Positions 44,627 through 57,700 of a stretch of 64,000 nucleotides of DNA are shown in pieces (the first letter of the stretch is position 1; every line of letters starts with the position of its first letter). The notes beneath the pieces were generated by a model that saw nothing but the letters and a program-made list of their open reading frames with translations, was not told the origin of the DNA and made no database searches. The stretch comes from Gibbula magus (lineage: Eukaryota > Mollusca > Gastropoda > Trochida > Trochidae). Location of the stretch: contig OW388297.1 of assembly GCA_936450465.1 (NCBI GenBank), positions 29,282,387-29,346,386 on the forward strand, in the 5' to 3' direction. A program made the position numbers and the translations under genes.

Positions 44627-44769
44627 TTTAGCTCATCAGATGGACTTATATATGTAGCATGGGCCTGCCGCCCGTCCGTCGTCCAGAGAATGTTCACATT
44701 AATTGGCTTTGGATGTTACTCAAGGAGAACACGTTTAAGAGGAGTTGCAGAGCCAGTGGCTCCATTTTA
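44627..44769 (+). repeat. short copy of the TAGCTCATCAG ... AGAGCC-hairpin element
   Basis: It begins TTTTAGCTCATCAGATGG, has a CCGCCCGTCCGTCGTCC stretch, and ends CAGAGCCAGTGGCTCCATTTTA. These are the same ends as the 3-kb element at 57921-61065, with most of the interior missing. Non-coding. Confidence 0.6.
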
Positions 44770-45410
44770 GGCAATTTCATAGTCTCCCAATACATTTAAT
44801 AATAAACTAAAAGAGATTTTTGGTGGACAGATGGGTTATTGGTTTAGCGACAAATAAAAAGACCGGTGTGCCTATGTCCGGAAACACGTTTTATGTTGCA
44901 TAATGAAATATTATTTTCACTCTGTGTCAGAAAGATAAATATTTGCTGACAGGTTAGTATAGTCTGAGGACATCGTGGTGTAAAATATCACCTTAACCAA
45001 CAAAGGTGAACATATCACTGAAAATGAGATTTAATTGAATAAGGTAAATTTATATCGGACTAATGTTGGTATCAATAACACTTCATATAGTTATTTTACC
45101 CATTAATAATTGATAGTTGATACCAAGATAATGCTTCAGCGTGCCCCCGTTAGCCATTACTAGGCATGTCTCATCACGGTCCTGAGTAAGTGAGAGGCAA
45201 GGATTTGTCAGTTGGTATGAATGGGCTTATAGTAATTGGAGTTTGCTCCGTGGAAGTTATTGGACACAGGGGACTGATACTACATTTACATGTGACAAGA
45301 CGTTAATTCAAAACAGGAACTCTCTATATAGAGTCCCTGATTAAAACAACACAAAGGTTGGTCTGTCTCTTATGATACTAAATCACGATCAGCAGTCACG
45401 ACACAGACTC

Positions 45411-45470
45411 ATTCCTTCCTTCATTCATTCCTTCATTCATTCCTTCATTCCTTCATTCATTCATTCTTCA
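45411..45470. repeat. (ATTC)n/(CTTC)n microsatellite
   Basis: Mixed CATT and CCTT tetranucleotides repeat for about 55 bp, roughly 180 bp upstream of the receptor start codon. The position is in the probable promoter or 5'UTR of the ErbB gene. Confidence 0.85.
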
Positions 45471-45562
45471 AAAGCCATCAGTGCATGTTTGATTACAATT
45501 CGTTGAGAAAGTTTGGTTGCTATGGAGATCCAACTTTTCTGAAGAAAAGCATAGAAGAGCAG

Positions 45563-45572
45563 GTCACGTGAC
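45563..45572. promoter_or_regulatory. palindromic E-box GTCACGTGAC
   Basis: The perfect 10-bp palindrome contains CACGTG, the core bound by bHLH-zipper factors of the USF, MITF/TFEB and Myc type. It lies 74 bp upstream of the receptor ATG, so it is in the core promoter or the 5'UTR. No TATA box is evident nearby. Confidence 0.4.
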
Positions 45573-45645
45573 GAAGTTCCACGACCAGCGAGAAGGCAGA
45601 TCACGGCACTGAAACTTCTGTGGAAGTAAAGTTGTCTCGCTCATC

Positions 45646-45739
45646 ATGAAAGTTGTCTTCTTCCTGGTGGGTATCTTACAATACGTGGCCGGTATCGAGC
45701 TGGTAAAGAGGGTGGACGAGAGTATCTTCGACAAAACAG
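45646..45739 (+). CDS. EGFR: ErbB receptor exon 1 (signal peptide)
   Basis: The first 31 residues start MKVVFFLVGILQYVAGIELV, a hydrophobic signal peptide with likely cleavage near residue 16. The exon ends AAAACAG|GTAGGT in phase 1 and joins the exon at 61866 to give KTGCHGTEVG, where the cysteine aligns with the first cysteine of EGFR. No upstream in-frame ATG competes. The transcript start was not determined. Confidence 0.85.
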
Positions 45740-48700
45740 GTAGGTGGGAGGGGGGTGGGAGGGGGAGGGGAGGGCTAGGGGAGCCACGCAGGTAATCCCC
45801 CATGTGTTTTAAACTACCCACTGTGTATATCCAAGACACCTTGAAGCTGTATGTTCCTCGTTGTAACGCGAGTTGTTATTGTTGTTGCTACAACGTGTAA
45901 GATGGTCCAGTACAAAATGTATGTAAGGGAGATGTAATTGTGTTATATGTTGACCACCTTTCAGCAGTGCTACTGTCTGAGTGTGTGTTTTTCTGAGTTT
46001 TGAGTTTGTATAAACAGTGGTTCAACTGCCAAACTCTTCATTTCCTCTTCAGCATTTACTGACAAGAATTGAGAAATATGACCCGGGTATAGACACGTTT
46101 CGACAAAAATTCTTGCGTCGTTATGATAACGTTTGATCTGTTTGATAACGACACAGTATCTAGTTAAAACTAGCTGACATGTTATACGTCCCCTAAGTCA
46201 TTAATGACATAACTTGATTGAACGACACAAGAACATGCATCGAAACGTCGTATATCATTAGTAAAGAATTTGTTATCCATACATTTCTCAATTCTTGTGA
46301 TCCCAGCTTCTTATATGTCTCTCAAAGAAGTATTTACTGATTTACTGCGTTCAGGTATCATGTAGACAACTTACTGTATGTAGATGAACCTTTGTCATAT
46401 GCATATAAACTTCTTTATTGCAATGAGTTATAACCTTCAGCTTATCGGTCGTTACGGCATTTACTCATAACTGGTCATTTACATCTTGTGTACTATTAGC
46501 GGAGGACGATATTTGCGGTCATATGAAATAAACTGCCGTGCAAAAGAGGTGATACCACTAAATGCAAGATAGTTTAATCCACGAGACCAATACACAGTTA
46601 CACGATGTACCCAACAGAAGCTATTTATACAAGTCCGAGAGAGAAAAAATGTGTCGGCAGCATCTATAATTATGAACTTTCTTTTCAATGCCAAACATTA
46701 AGTCCAGAACCACTTCGAAGCAGCTGTTTAATTACGTAAGTGTGTTTGAACAGCCATAAGAAAAACATGTGTGAGCTTGTTTACAGAACGTACGATTATC
46801 CACGTGACGTGAACATTCGGTGTTGTTTCTTTTGCCCGGGAGGAAAGTACACGATCCGCCATTCTTCCCATTAAAGTGGAAAACTGGATCTGCTGTAATG
46901 TAACAATCGACATATCAGTGATATGAACTGCCTTCTTCTCTCCGCATTCAAACTGAGAAAAAGTGTATTTGTAAAAACGTTATCTCAAGCTATTATCAAA
47001 ATAAAAATTGGTAAATTTAGGAGTACTTTGTCTTCCTCTAAAATAAGATGTCAGGATGGGGAGAGCAATAATCTCTTGAGTGTATTTAGTGTAAAGTTTG
47101 AGCAACTCTTGTGTGCTTGTTCGATGAATTAAGAGTTCCCCAATATTAAGAGGGGTAATAAACAAGTCAAATGGCTCCAAATTGATTTCCTAGCGCAGTT
47201 AAAAGACGACTTTATGTCTTAAAATGAGAAGATTCTCTCCATGCGAGAAAACCGGATCGATGTGTGTAATTGAAGGAGAAAACAGTAGCCAAACCTCTAA
47301 TCGGACTTGTGGAGTGGGAATATAGGAGATTATTGATTTATTAATATTTAGTTAATTTTTAACCGACTCCTATGTTTTCAACGTTTAAAGTCAATATATT
47401 TTAGAAATGATAATTAAAATGAAAAATAGTCAATTGTTTTTAATTAACTTTTTTACCAGCGTTCAAAAGTATTTACATAATATACTATTAAATTGAAAAA
47501 TATCAATACATGTTGTGTTTAGAAATTACCAAACAAAGAAAATATAACACATTAGTTTATTAACGAGGTTCGAATTCACCGAGGTGTATAGGACCGAGAG
47601 TCACTTTACTGATACATCCCAATATTGCATGGCACATTCTACAATAAGTAGTTTAGTTGGATATGTGGGGTGGGTTGTCATGCATAAGTGAGTCATCATT
47701 GGCTCACAATACTTTCATGTTTATGTATTTGATTTTGTAGATTATATCAAACATGTCTTAGATTAATTCCATATATTATATTTCACAATATATTAATTTT
47801 ACTTTCTGATTCATAATTAAATTATATTCAATCTTATTTCCATGTGACATCGTGTAATGGCACCACTTTCTAATCGAAATTAAATGGGTTTTCATGAAAT
47901 CCCCATTTTAAAATATTGAAACATTTAAAATCCAATCTTTAATTTATTGCTTCCAGTTCAATAGTTTATACTTATAGCCAAACATGAATACACCTGTATC
48001 GTTAAAGTTTGTTCACATACTTGGGTATTTCAGTGCAAATGTCACTTGACTATATAGTCTCCGAAGTATCGTATAATTTAGCATTTGTGCATAATAAGAA
48101 GACAGTTGAGTGTTCCATAACATAATCTGATGTTGCTGCTCTTTGAGGTGACCGGGGTTCAGTCTTTTCAAAGCTATACAGTTTTTATTTTCTTCTGTGA
48201 AATATTAAGTAAGTGATCAGCTTGGTCAAACATTTACACCATCATATATTTAATCTTACACGGATTCACTATATGTGTGATGAAATTGTTCTCATTAAGT
48301 CGATAGGAAAACTTTTATTCGAAAATTCATAAAATTTGAATTTTCAAAATTTTACACCTTCTGTCTGTTTCATAATGCCAAATTTCATAAACATGCACCA
48401 CTGACGATAACAGAACGATTTGAGAATAATCATTTTACTCATGGATAATGATGAGTCATTGTCATTGTATGTTATGTAATTTTATTGACGTTACAATGAA
48501 CCGCAATTTACATGATTTTTGCACTAATATACACATGTAGATGAACAAACTTTCGGCATGCAGCTGTATTCCATTCTAGCAGTCACAACTATACGTATGT
48601 TTGTGTTCTCTTGTTCGCAGGCTGGATTACCCACAGTGAGTATACCAGTTATTCCTTCCCCCGACCCCTCTATCCTCACTAACGTCGAGATTTGTTATTG

Positions 48701-51700
48701 GGGGGATCACTTTTCATTAACCCCCCGATGTGTAAGGGGAACCAGACGGCGTTCTGCCCAGGAAGGAGGGGGTACATACAGTCTGTTTCGAAATTCTCTC
48801 AGTCCAACATTCTTACTTGAACTTTTATATTCACATGTAGTCAATGACATCAACTGTTTGTAATGCATAATATTATAATTGTATATTCGTTTTTCCATAT
48901 TCATTATGGAATTCGTATTAGGATTCATACCGAAATCCGCCATTGTTTAGATTAAGAGGTTTACCATCCATACATATTATTGTCCTCTCTCGTCTATGAA
49001 ATGTTTTTATTTTCATTTTATTTAATGTGCATCTACGTTTTAGACTTTGTATTGTCCTGATTTGCAATATGTAATATACTATTGAAATAAGTGTCTGGAT
49101 ATACATCGTGTGCAAGGTCTTTTATTCTGATGCTCGTTGATATATGAATCGCGATTAACTCTTACTTATAACGGTATTCCTGTATTGTGGAAGTTATAGA
49201 TCCATGCAAGTAAAATGCTTTGTTGATGTTAAACTTCTTTATTATATGAAAGGTGACATTTCAGTATCCTGTTAAAATATAATATTGATCAATAATATAG
49301 AAGTGATTGTAATAGGTTAGCAGTCCATACCATAATGTCCCATGTTATGAGGTAAATACATTAATCATCTCCGTTTTGTGACTTTCAGTTCGTAAAGTCT
49401 GGATTCTAATTCAAAGTAAATGAATTAAGATTCGTAAGATGTTATTGGTTTTTTTTTGTTCATTCTGTCAGTTAATTAAACATATATATTCTCACCACGG
49501 ATCTTTGAGGGCAGTTTGTCATATGCTTTATACATGACGTATACATGTTCTTGGTTTACTACCGTTCTCTAGCCTGTTATTACGTATGTCTCTGGGATAT
49601 GTGAATTTATACCCAACTGAAAATTTTCAATGATAAATCATGTTTCGAGATGAAGTTAAGGTCAGGATGTTATGAAGCATCTTTGAGTACAACTAAAGAT
49701 GATGGCACGCTGTCAATAAGGAAGCTTTCTTTAGAGAAGAGCCTTTGTATCCGACATCAACCCCGCACTGCATGGTTGATACGTGTTCCTGAATGTTCTC
49801 TGGTTAACTAGTCCCTGTGTGGAGCTGTGCTGAGTACGTGGCATGTCAGCATTGAAAACCATCAACTTTTGAAACATTTAACATTCGAACTCCTTGTTGC
49901 ATTATATAGTTAAGAACTATTTCCTAAAATGTTCTACACAGAAAGTAGGTCATCCGAACGAAGATTCTTTCTTTTAAAATGTATTGTCTGAGATCAACGT
50001 TTTATCTTTTTTCCTTTTCTTAGATCGACAGAGAATAGTAATTTCATTTTTTGCTGTCTTGAGTAAATTCTCTTTGCTTCTCCTAAACGAACCACGACAG
50101 TAATCGTGTAACTGTGTTATGTCTTAGCAAAAAGAACTATTGATAACATGCAGGCAATGTCCACCTTTTTACAAAGTTTTAACAGAATTTAAGATTGATC
50201 CAAACAGCTAGTAGTGGTCTAAATTGCATTTGATACAAAACTGTAAAAGCAGCTTGCATTTTGTAACAATTGCTTTGAAAAAAATGTGAATTCAGTTTTA
50301 AACACAAAAAACAACGCCTCAACACGCCAATATTGGAATTGAAACGGAATCTAATTTACTCCAGCGCAATATGCATTATTTCTTAGTGGAATTGATACAC
50401 TACTTCCAGTACAGTATTCGCGGAGTACGCGTTAGTCGAATTGACCCAAGGAAATACCTTTCAGTCTCATATATAGTGACTGAAGTAATGGTGTTAATTG
50501 AAAATGAAAAGACTAATTTAAAGGAGCTGTGGTGTTTTTGTAGGACGATCTTCCCACAGAGGGTACGCAAGTCAAATCTTCTCACAGAGAGTACGCAAGT
50601 CATATTTTCTCACAGAGGGTACGCAAGTGATATCTCTCCACAGAGGGTACGCAAGTCAAATCTTCCCACAGAGAGTACGCAAGTCATATCTTCCCACAGA
50701 GAGTAAGCAAGTCATATCTTCCCACAGCGAGTACGCAAGTCATATCTTCTCACAGAGGGTAAGCAAGTCATATCTTCCCACAGAGAGTACGCAAGTCAAA
50801 TCTTCCCACAGAGGGTACGCAAGTCATATCTTCCCAAAGAGGGTACGCAAGTCAAATCTTTCCACACAGGGTACGCAAGTCATATCTTCCCACAGAGGGT
50901 ACGCAAGTCAAAACTTCCCACAGAGAGTAAGCAAGTCATATCTTCCCACAGAGGGTACGCAAGTGATATCTCTCCACAGAGGGTACGCAAGTCAAATCTT
51001 CCCACAGAGAGTACGCAAGTCATATCTTCCCACAGAGAGTAAGCAAGTCATATTTCCCACAGAGAGTACGCAAGTCATATCTTCTCACAGAGGGTAAGCA
51101 AGTCATATCTTCCCACAGAGAGAACGCAAGTCAAATCTTCCCACAGAGGGTACGCAAGTCATATCTTCCCACAGAGGGTACGCAAGTCAAATCTTCCCAC
51201 AGACGGTACGCAAGTCAAATCTTCCAACAGAGGGTACGCAAGTCATATCTTCCAACAGAGGGTACGCAAGTCAAATCTCTTCCCACAGAGAGTACGCAAG
51301 TCATATCTTCTCACAGAGGGTAAGCAAGTCATATATTACCACAGAGGGTACGCAAGTCAAATCTTCAAACAGAGGGTAAGCAAGACATATCTTCCAACAG
51401 AGGGTACGCAAGTCATATCTTCCCACAGAGAGTACGCAAGTCATATCTTCTCACAGAGAGTCCGCAAGTCAAATCTTCCCACAGAGGGTACGCAAGTCAT
51501 ATCTTCCCACAGAGAGTACGCAAGTCAAATCTTCTCACAGAGAGTACGCAAGTCATATCTTCTCACAGAGGGTACGCAAGTCATATGTTCCCACAGAGAG
51601 TACGCAAGTCATATCTTCCCACATAGGGTACGCAAGTCAAATCTTCCCACAGAGGGTACGCAAGTCAAATCTTCCCACAAAGGGTACGCAAGTCATATCT

Positions 51701-54700
51701 TCCCACAGAGGGTACGCAAGTCATATCTTCCTGAAGAGGGTACGCAAGTCAAATCTTCCCACAGAGGGTACGCAAGTCAAATCTTCTCACAGAGAGTACG
51801 CAAGTCATATCTTCTCACAGAGAGTACGCAAGTCATATGTTCCCACAGATAGTACGCAAGTCATATCTTCCCACAGAGAGTACGCAAGTCATATCTTCCC
51901 ACAGAGAGTACGCAAGTCATATCTTCTCACAGAGAGTACGCAAGTCATATGTTCCCACAGAGGGTACGCAAGACATATCTTCCCACAGAGAGTACGCAAG
52001 TCAAATCTTCCCACAGAGAGGACGCAAGTCAAATCTTCCCACAAAGGGTACGCAAGTCATATCTTCCCACAGAGGGTACGCAAGTCATATCTTCCCACAG
52101 CGGGTACGCAAGTCAAAACTTCCCACAGAGGGTACGCAAGTCAAATCTTCCCACAGAGGGTACGCAAGTGATATCTCTCCACAGAGGGTACGCAAGTCAT
52201 ATCTCCCCACAGAGGGTACGCAAGTCATATCTCCCAACAGAGGGTACGCAGGTCATATCCCCCCACAGAGGGCACGCAAGTCATATCTTCCCAGAGAGAG
52301 TAAGCAAGTCAAATCTTCCCACAGAGGGTACGCAAGTGATATCTCTCCACAGAGGGTACGCAAGTCATATCTCCCCACAGAGGGTACGCAAGTCATATCT
52401 TCCCACATAGGGTACACAAGTCAAATCTTCCCACAGCGGGTACGCAAGTCAAATCTTCCCACAAAGGGTACGCAAGTCATATCTTCCCACAGAGGGTACG
52501 CAAGTCATATCTTCCTACAGAGGGTACGCAAGTCAAATCTTCCCACAGAGGGTACGCAAGTCAAATCTTCTCACAGAGAGTACGCAAGTCATATCTTCTC
52601 ACAGAGAGTACGCAAGTCATATGTTCCCACAGATAGTACGCAAGTCATATCTTCCCACAGAGAGTACGCAAGTCATATGTTCCCACAGATAGTACGCAAG
52701 TCATATCTTCCCACAGAGAGTACGCAAGTCATATCTTCCCACAGAGAGTACGCAAGTCATATCTTCTCACAGAGAGTACGCAAGTCATATCTTCCCACAG
52801 AGGGTACGCAAGACATATCTTCCCACAGAGAGTACGCAAGTCAAATCTTCCCACAGAGAGGACGCAAGTCAAATCTTCCCACAAAGGGTACGCAAGTCAT
52901 ATCTTCCCACAGAGGGTACGCAAGTCATATCTTCCCACAGCGGGTACGCAAGTCAAAACTTCCCACATAGGGTACGCAAGTCAAATCTTCCCACAGAGGG
53001 TACGCAAGTGATATCTCTCCACAGAGGGTACGCAAGTCATATCTCCCCACAGAGGGTACGCAAGTCATATCTCCCCACAGAGGGTACGCAAGTCATATCT
53101 CCCCACAGAGGGCACGCAAGTCATATCTTCCCAGAGAGAGTAAGCAAGTCATATCTTCTCACAGAGAGTACGCAAGTCATATCTTCCCACAGAGGGAAAG
53201 CAAGTCAAATCTTCCCACAGAGAGTACGCAAGTCAAATCTTCAAACAGAGGGTAAGCAAGACATATCTTCCAACAGAGGGTACGCAAGTCATATCTTCCC
53301 ACAGAGAGTACGCAAGTCATATCTTCTCACCGAGAGTACGCAAGTCAAATCTTCCCACAGAGGGTACGCAAGTCATATCTTCCCACAGAGAGTACGCAAG
53401 TCAAATCTTCTCACAGAGAGTACGCAAGTCATATCTTCTCACAGAGGGTACGCAAGTCATATGTTCCCACAGAGAGTACGCAAGTCATATCTTCCCACAT
53501 AGGGTACGCAAGTCAAATCTTCCCACAGAGGGTACGTAAGTCATATCTTCCCACAGAGGGTACGCAAGTCATATCTTCCGACAGAGGGTACGCATGTCAA
53601 ATCTTCCCACAGAGGGTACGCAAGCCAAATCTTCTCACAGAGAGTACGCAAGTCATATCTTCTCACAGAGAGTACGCAAGTCATATCTTCCGACAGAGGG
53701 TACGCATGTCAAATCTTCCCACAGAGGGTACGCAAGTCATATCTTCCCACAGAGAGTACGCAAGTCATATCTTCTCACAGAGAGTACGCAAGTCATATGT
53801 TCCCACAGAGGGTACGCAAGACATATATTCCCACAGAGAGTACGCAAGTCAAATCTTCCCACAGAGAGGACGCAAGTCAAATCTTCCCACAAAGGGTACG
53901 CAAGTCATATCTTCCCACAGAGGGTACGCAAGTCATATCTCCCCACAGAGGGTACGCAAGTCATATCTCCCCACAGAGGGCACGCAAGTCATATCTTCCC
54001 AGAGAGAGTAAGCAAGTCATATCTTCTCACAGAGAGTACGCAAGTCATATCTTCCCACAGAGGGAAAGCAAGTCAAATCTTCCCACAGAGAGTACGCAAG
54101 TCAAATCTTCAAACAGAGGGTAAGCAAGACATATCTTCCAACAGAGGGTACGCAAGTCATATCTTCCCACAGAGAGTACGCAAGTCATATCTTCTCACCG
54201 AGAGTACGCAAGTCAAATCTTCCCACAGAGGGTACGCAAGTCATATCTTCCCACAGAGAGTACGCAAGTCAAATCTTCTCACAGAGAGTACGCAAGTCAT
54301 ATCTTCTCACAGAGGGTACGCAAGTCATATGTTCCCACAGAGAGTACGCAAGTCATATCTTCCCACATAGGGTACGCAAGTCAAATCTTCCCACAGAGGG
54401 TACGTAAGTCATATCTTCCCACAGAGGGTACGCAAGTCATATCTTCCGACAGAGGGTACGCATGTCAAATCTTCCCACAGAGGGTACGCAAGCCAAATCT
54501 TCTCACAGAGAGTACGCAAGTCATATCTTCTCACAGAGAGTACGCAAGTCATATCTTCCGACAGAGGGTACGCATGTCAAATCTTCCCACAGAGGGTACG
54601 CAAGTCATATCTTCCCACAGAGAGTACGCAAGTCATATCTTCTCACAGAGAGTACGCAAGTCATATGTTCCCACAGAGGGTACGCAAGACATATATTCCC

Positions 54701-57700
54701 ACAGAGAGTACGCAAGTCAAATCTTCCCACAGAGAGGACGCAAGTCAAATCTTCCCACAAAGGGTACGCAAGTCATATCTTCCCACAGAGGGTACGCTAG
54801 TCATATCTCCCCACAGAGGGTACGCAAGTCATATCTACCCACAGAGGGTACGCAAGTCGTATCTTCCCACAGAGAGTAAGCAAGTCATATCTTTTCACAG
54901 AGAGTACGCAAGTCATATCTCCCCACAGAGGGTACGCAAGTCATATCTTCCCACAGAGGGTACGCAAGTCATATCTCCCCACAGAGGGTAAGCAAGTCAT
55001 ATCTTTTCACAGAGAGTACGCAAGTTATATCTCCCCACAGAGGGTACGCAAGTCATATCTCCCCACAGAGGGTACGCAAGTCATATCTTCCCACAGAGGG
55101 TACGCAAGTCATATCTCCCCACAGAGGGTACGCAAGTCATATCTCCCCACAGTGGGTACGCAAGACATATCTTCCCAGAGAGAGTAAGCAAGTCATATCT
55201 TCTCACAGAGAGTACGCAAGTCATATCTTCTCACAGAGAGTACGCAAGTCATATCTTCCAACAGAGGGTACGCAAGTCATATCTCCCCACAGAGGGTACG
55301 CAAGTCATATCTACCCACAGAGGGTACGCAAGTCGTATCTTCCAACAGAGAGTAAGCAAGTCATATCTTTTCACAGAGAGTACGCAAGTCATATCTCCCC
55401 ACAGAGGGTACGCAAGTCATATCTTCCCACAGAGGGTACGCAAGTCATATCTCCCCACAGAGGGTACGCAAGTCATATCTTCCCAGAGAGAGTAAGCAAG
55501 TCATATCTTCTCACAGAGAGTACGCAAGTCATATCTTCTCACAGAGAGTACGCAAGTCATATCTTCCAACAGAGGGTACGCAAGTCATATCTTCCCACAG
55601 AGGGTACGCAAGTCATATCTCCCCACAGACCGTTCGTCAAAATCGCTTTTTTCGCAAAAAAACAATATAGTAATTACTAATTCCTGGGACTTTTTATTAG
55701 GAAAAGGCGGATACTTTTAGCCTTTATATATTAATCCATGAAATATCGTTATATAACATGACGGAAACATGTTTCTTGGCATGAGGTGGTTAAACTAGTC
55801 ATCTAATTGACCTGAGATTTTGATAGCAAGCAGAAGTCATTGGAAATTGATCAAAACTAGTTGTAAATCGCCACTTCCGTGGTTTCGCAGGGGCAATAGA
55901 CGGAGCAGTCTCTTTGGCTACACCATTGACAGGGGAGTTATAATGGTACATAGTTTCCTGAGGAAACACCCCAGGGGTAATATATATATTGAGTGTCCGA
56001 ACATTCAGCCTGGGTGATCGAGGATAGTCTCCCCACTGTTACAGGAATACTCCGTGTAAAACTAAATTTGATTGAAAAAGATGAGATATTACTATTAAAC
56101 ACAGTAAAAGTGATAGAGAATGTCAAGTACAATACATGAAAATATATTCCCTAAAATCAGTGTTTTTCGTCTTGTCGACCACCATATAAAATACTTCAAA
56201 AGACGTCCAAATATTCAAACACTTCCATATAGATGAAAAGACAACTTATGAAGTACGTTCCAATCACATATGTATAAATGTAATATTTCTGGAGGAGTAT
56301 TGATCCCGTTCGTGTGTTCAGCTCACGTCTTCTATGTTGCATTCTGTCGTGTTGCTGGGCGAGTTGGGGGGCTTTCCATAAACTGACGGCAGAAAATCAA
56401 ATAAGAAATTATGAGAATTCACATCTCATGTACTTAAGATTTAAAATATAGTTCCATAGTGCACATGAGTTTCAAAAATCAAATGGTGAATCTGGACGCA
56501 ACAAATAGCTGTTTTTACCTTAACAGTAAATTCAGAACAATCAAAATAGCTGTTATTTGCAGTAAATTCTTAATAAAAAACATTGTTTTCTCTATATTAA
56601 ATGATATAAAGTACCCTGCATTTTGTGGAGAAATTTGGTCAAAAGTGACAGACGCCGAGAAAGAGGATAATCGCTTAAGAATGAAAAATATAAAGACAAG
56701 ATGTTTGGAAACAACTTCCTTATTGCCGATAACACAACGTTAATTAATGAGTCTAAGACACAGGCGCCAGCCCCTTAATATACACCTATGTATATCTACC
56801 TAGTACCTACCTATGTAACATATAAAGAAGGTATGACACTGCCGCCATTTTGAATGCTGGCATAGGACCGGAACTGGTTTGCTGGGTCAAATACGCCTTT
56901 AAACATTCGTAGACTGATCCAAGTTTACATTTCCGGTCCTATGCCAGGATTCAAAATGGCGGCAATGTCATACCTTCTTTATATGTTACATAGGTAGGTA
57001 GATATACGTAGGTGTATATTTAGGGTCTGGCGCCTGTGGTCTAAGACTGTTCCTTTACCAGGAAGCACCTTGCTGCAGAGGACTGTACAAACATATACTC
57101 CTAAACATAATCTTCAAAGACATTGTTATCCCGAAATCTAGGCTTCCATTAGAAAGGATTTTCACAAATTTAAAATCATTTTTGTTACTCTTTGTTATAC
57201 ATTCACATGATTGTCCATAACCAAGGTAGAAATCCTTCGGCTCCGAGATTAGCGGAACCATATTCTCCTGCATAAAGTCGAACCCCATATTCTTGTCTCA
57301 AGTCAAAACCAAATCTTCCTGCATGGGGTCTGTATATGATAATTCTTTTAGTATCGGCACAGTCAACTGCAATTTTAAGAAATCAAACAGTCAAATGTGT
57401 CTATGCACAAGCAATAACTGGCCCCAGACTGACCTCACGTGCCCAGTGGTCAGGTGAAGAGAGGACACGAGTGGTCACATCAAAGTGTCCGAACCAGAGA
57501 CCGGGGCAGGATCCCTCAATCAATACTAGTCACGTGACGGGCATCGACTCCACTTTCCTTATAACGTATATGATTGAGTCGCACTTTCATTATGAAATTA
57601 ATCCCTAAACGACAAGAACGCACTGTCGTTCAGTCCAAGACTATATTTCTCCTGATTGGAGACCTCATGGCGTGAAGATAAATCGGAACAGTTCGAGAGG

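Noticed and set aside
48558..48863. Possible exon of the ErbB gene around 48620, with an acceptor-like TTGTTCGCAG
   Set aside because: Exon 1 joins the exon at 61866 in perfect phase and gives the expected first cysteine of the L domain, so no intermediate exon is needed. The stretch has no EGFR similarity.
50371..54991. Long open frames of up to 377 codons with a 28-residue repeat (for example 51837-52970)
   Set aside because: They lie wholly in the 28-bp tandem array. The unit lacks stops in all + frames, so overlapping frames are open at once, and single-base variants and indels are not filtered by frame. This is what a stop-free repeat gives, not evidence for a protein.
50550..55629. CRISPR array
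   Set aside because: The units are contiguous without unique spacers, the genome is eukaryotic, and no cas genes are present. It is a minisatellite.
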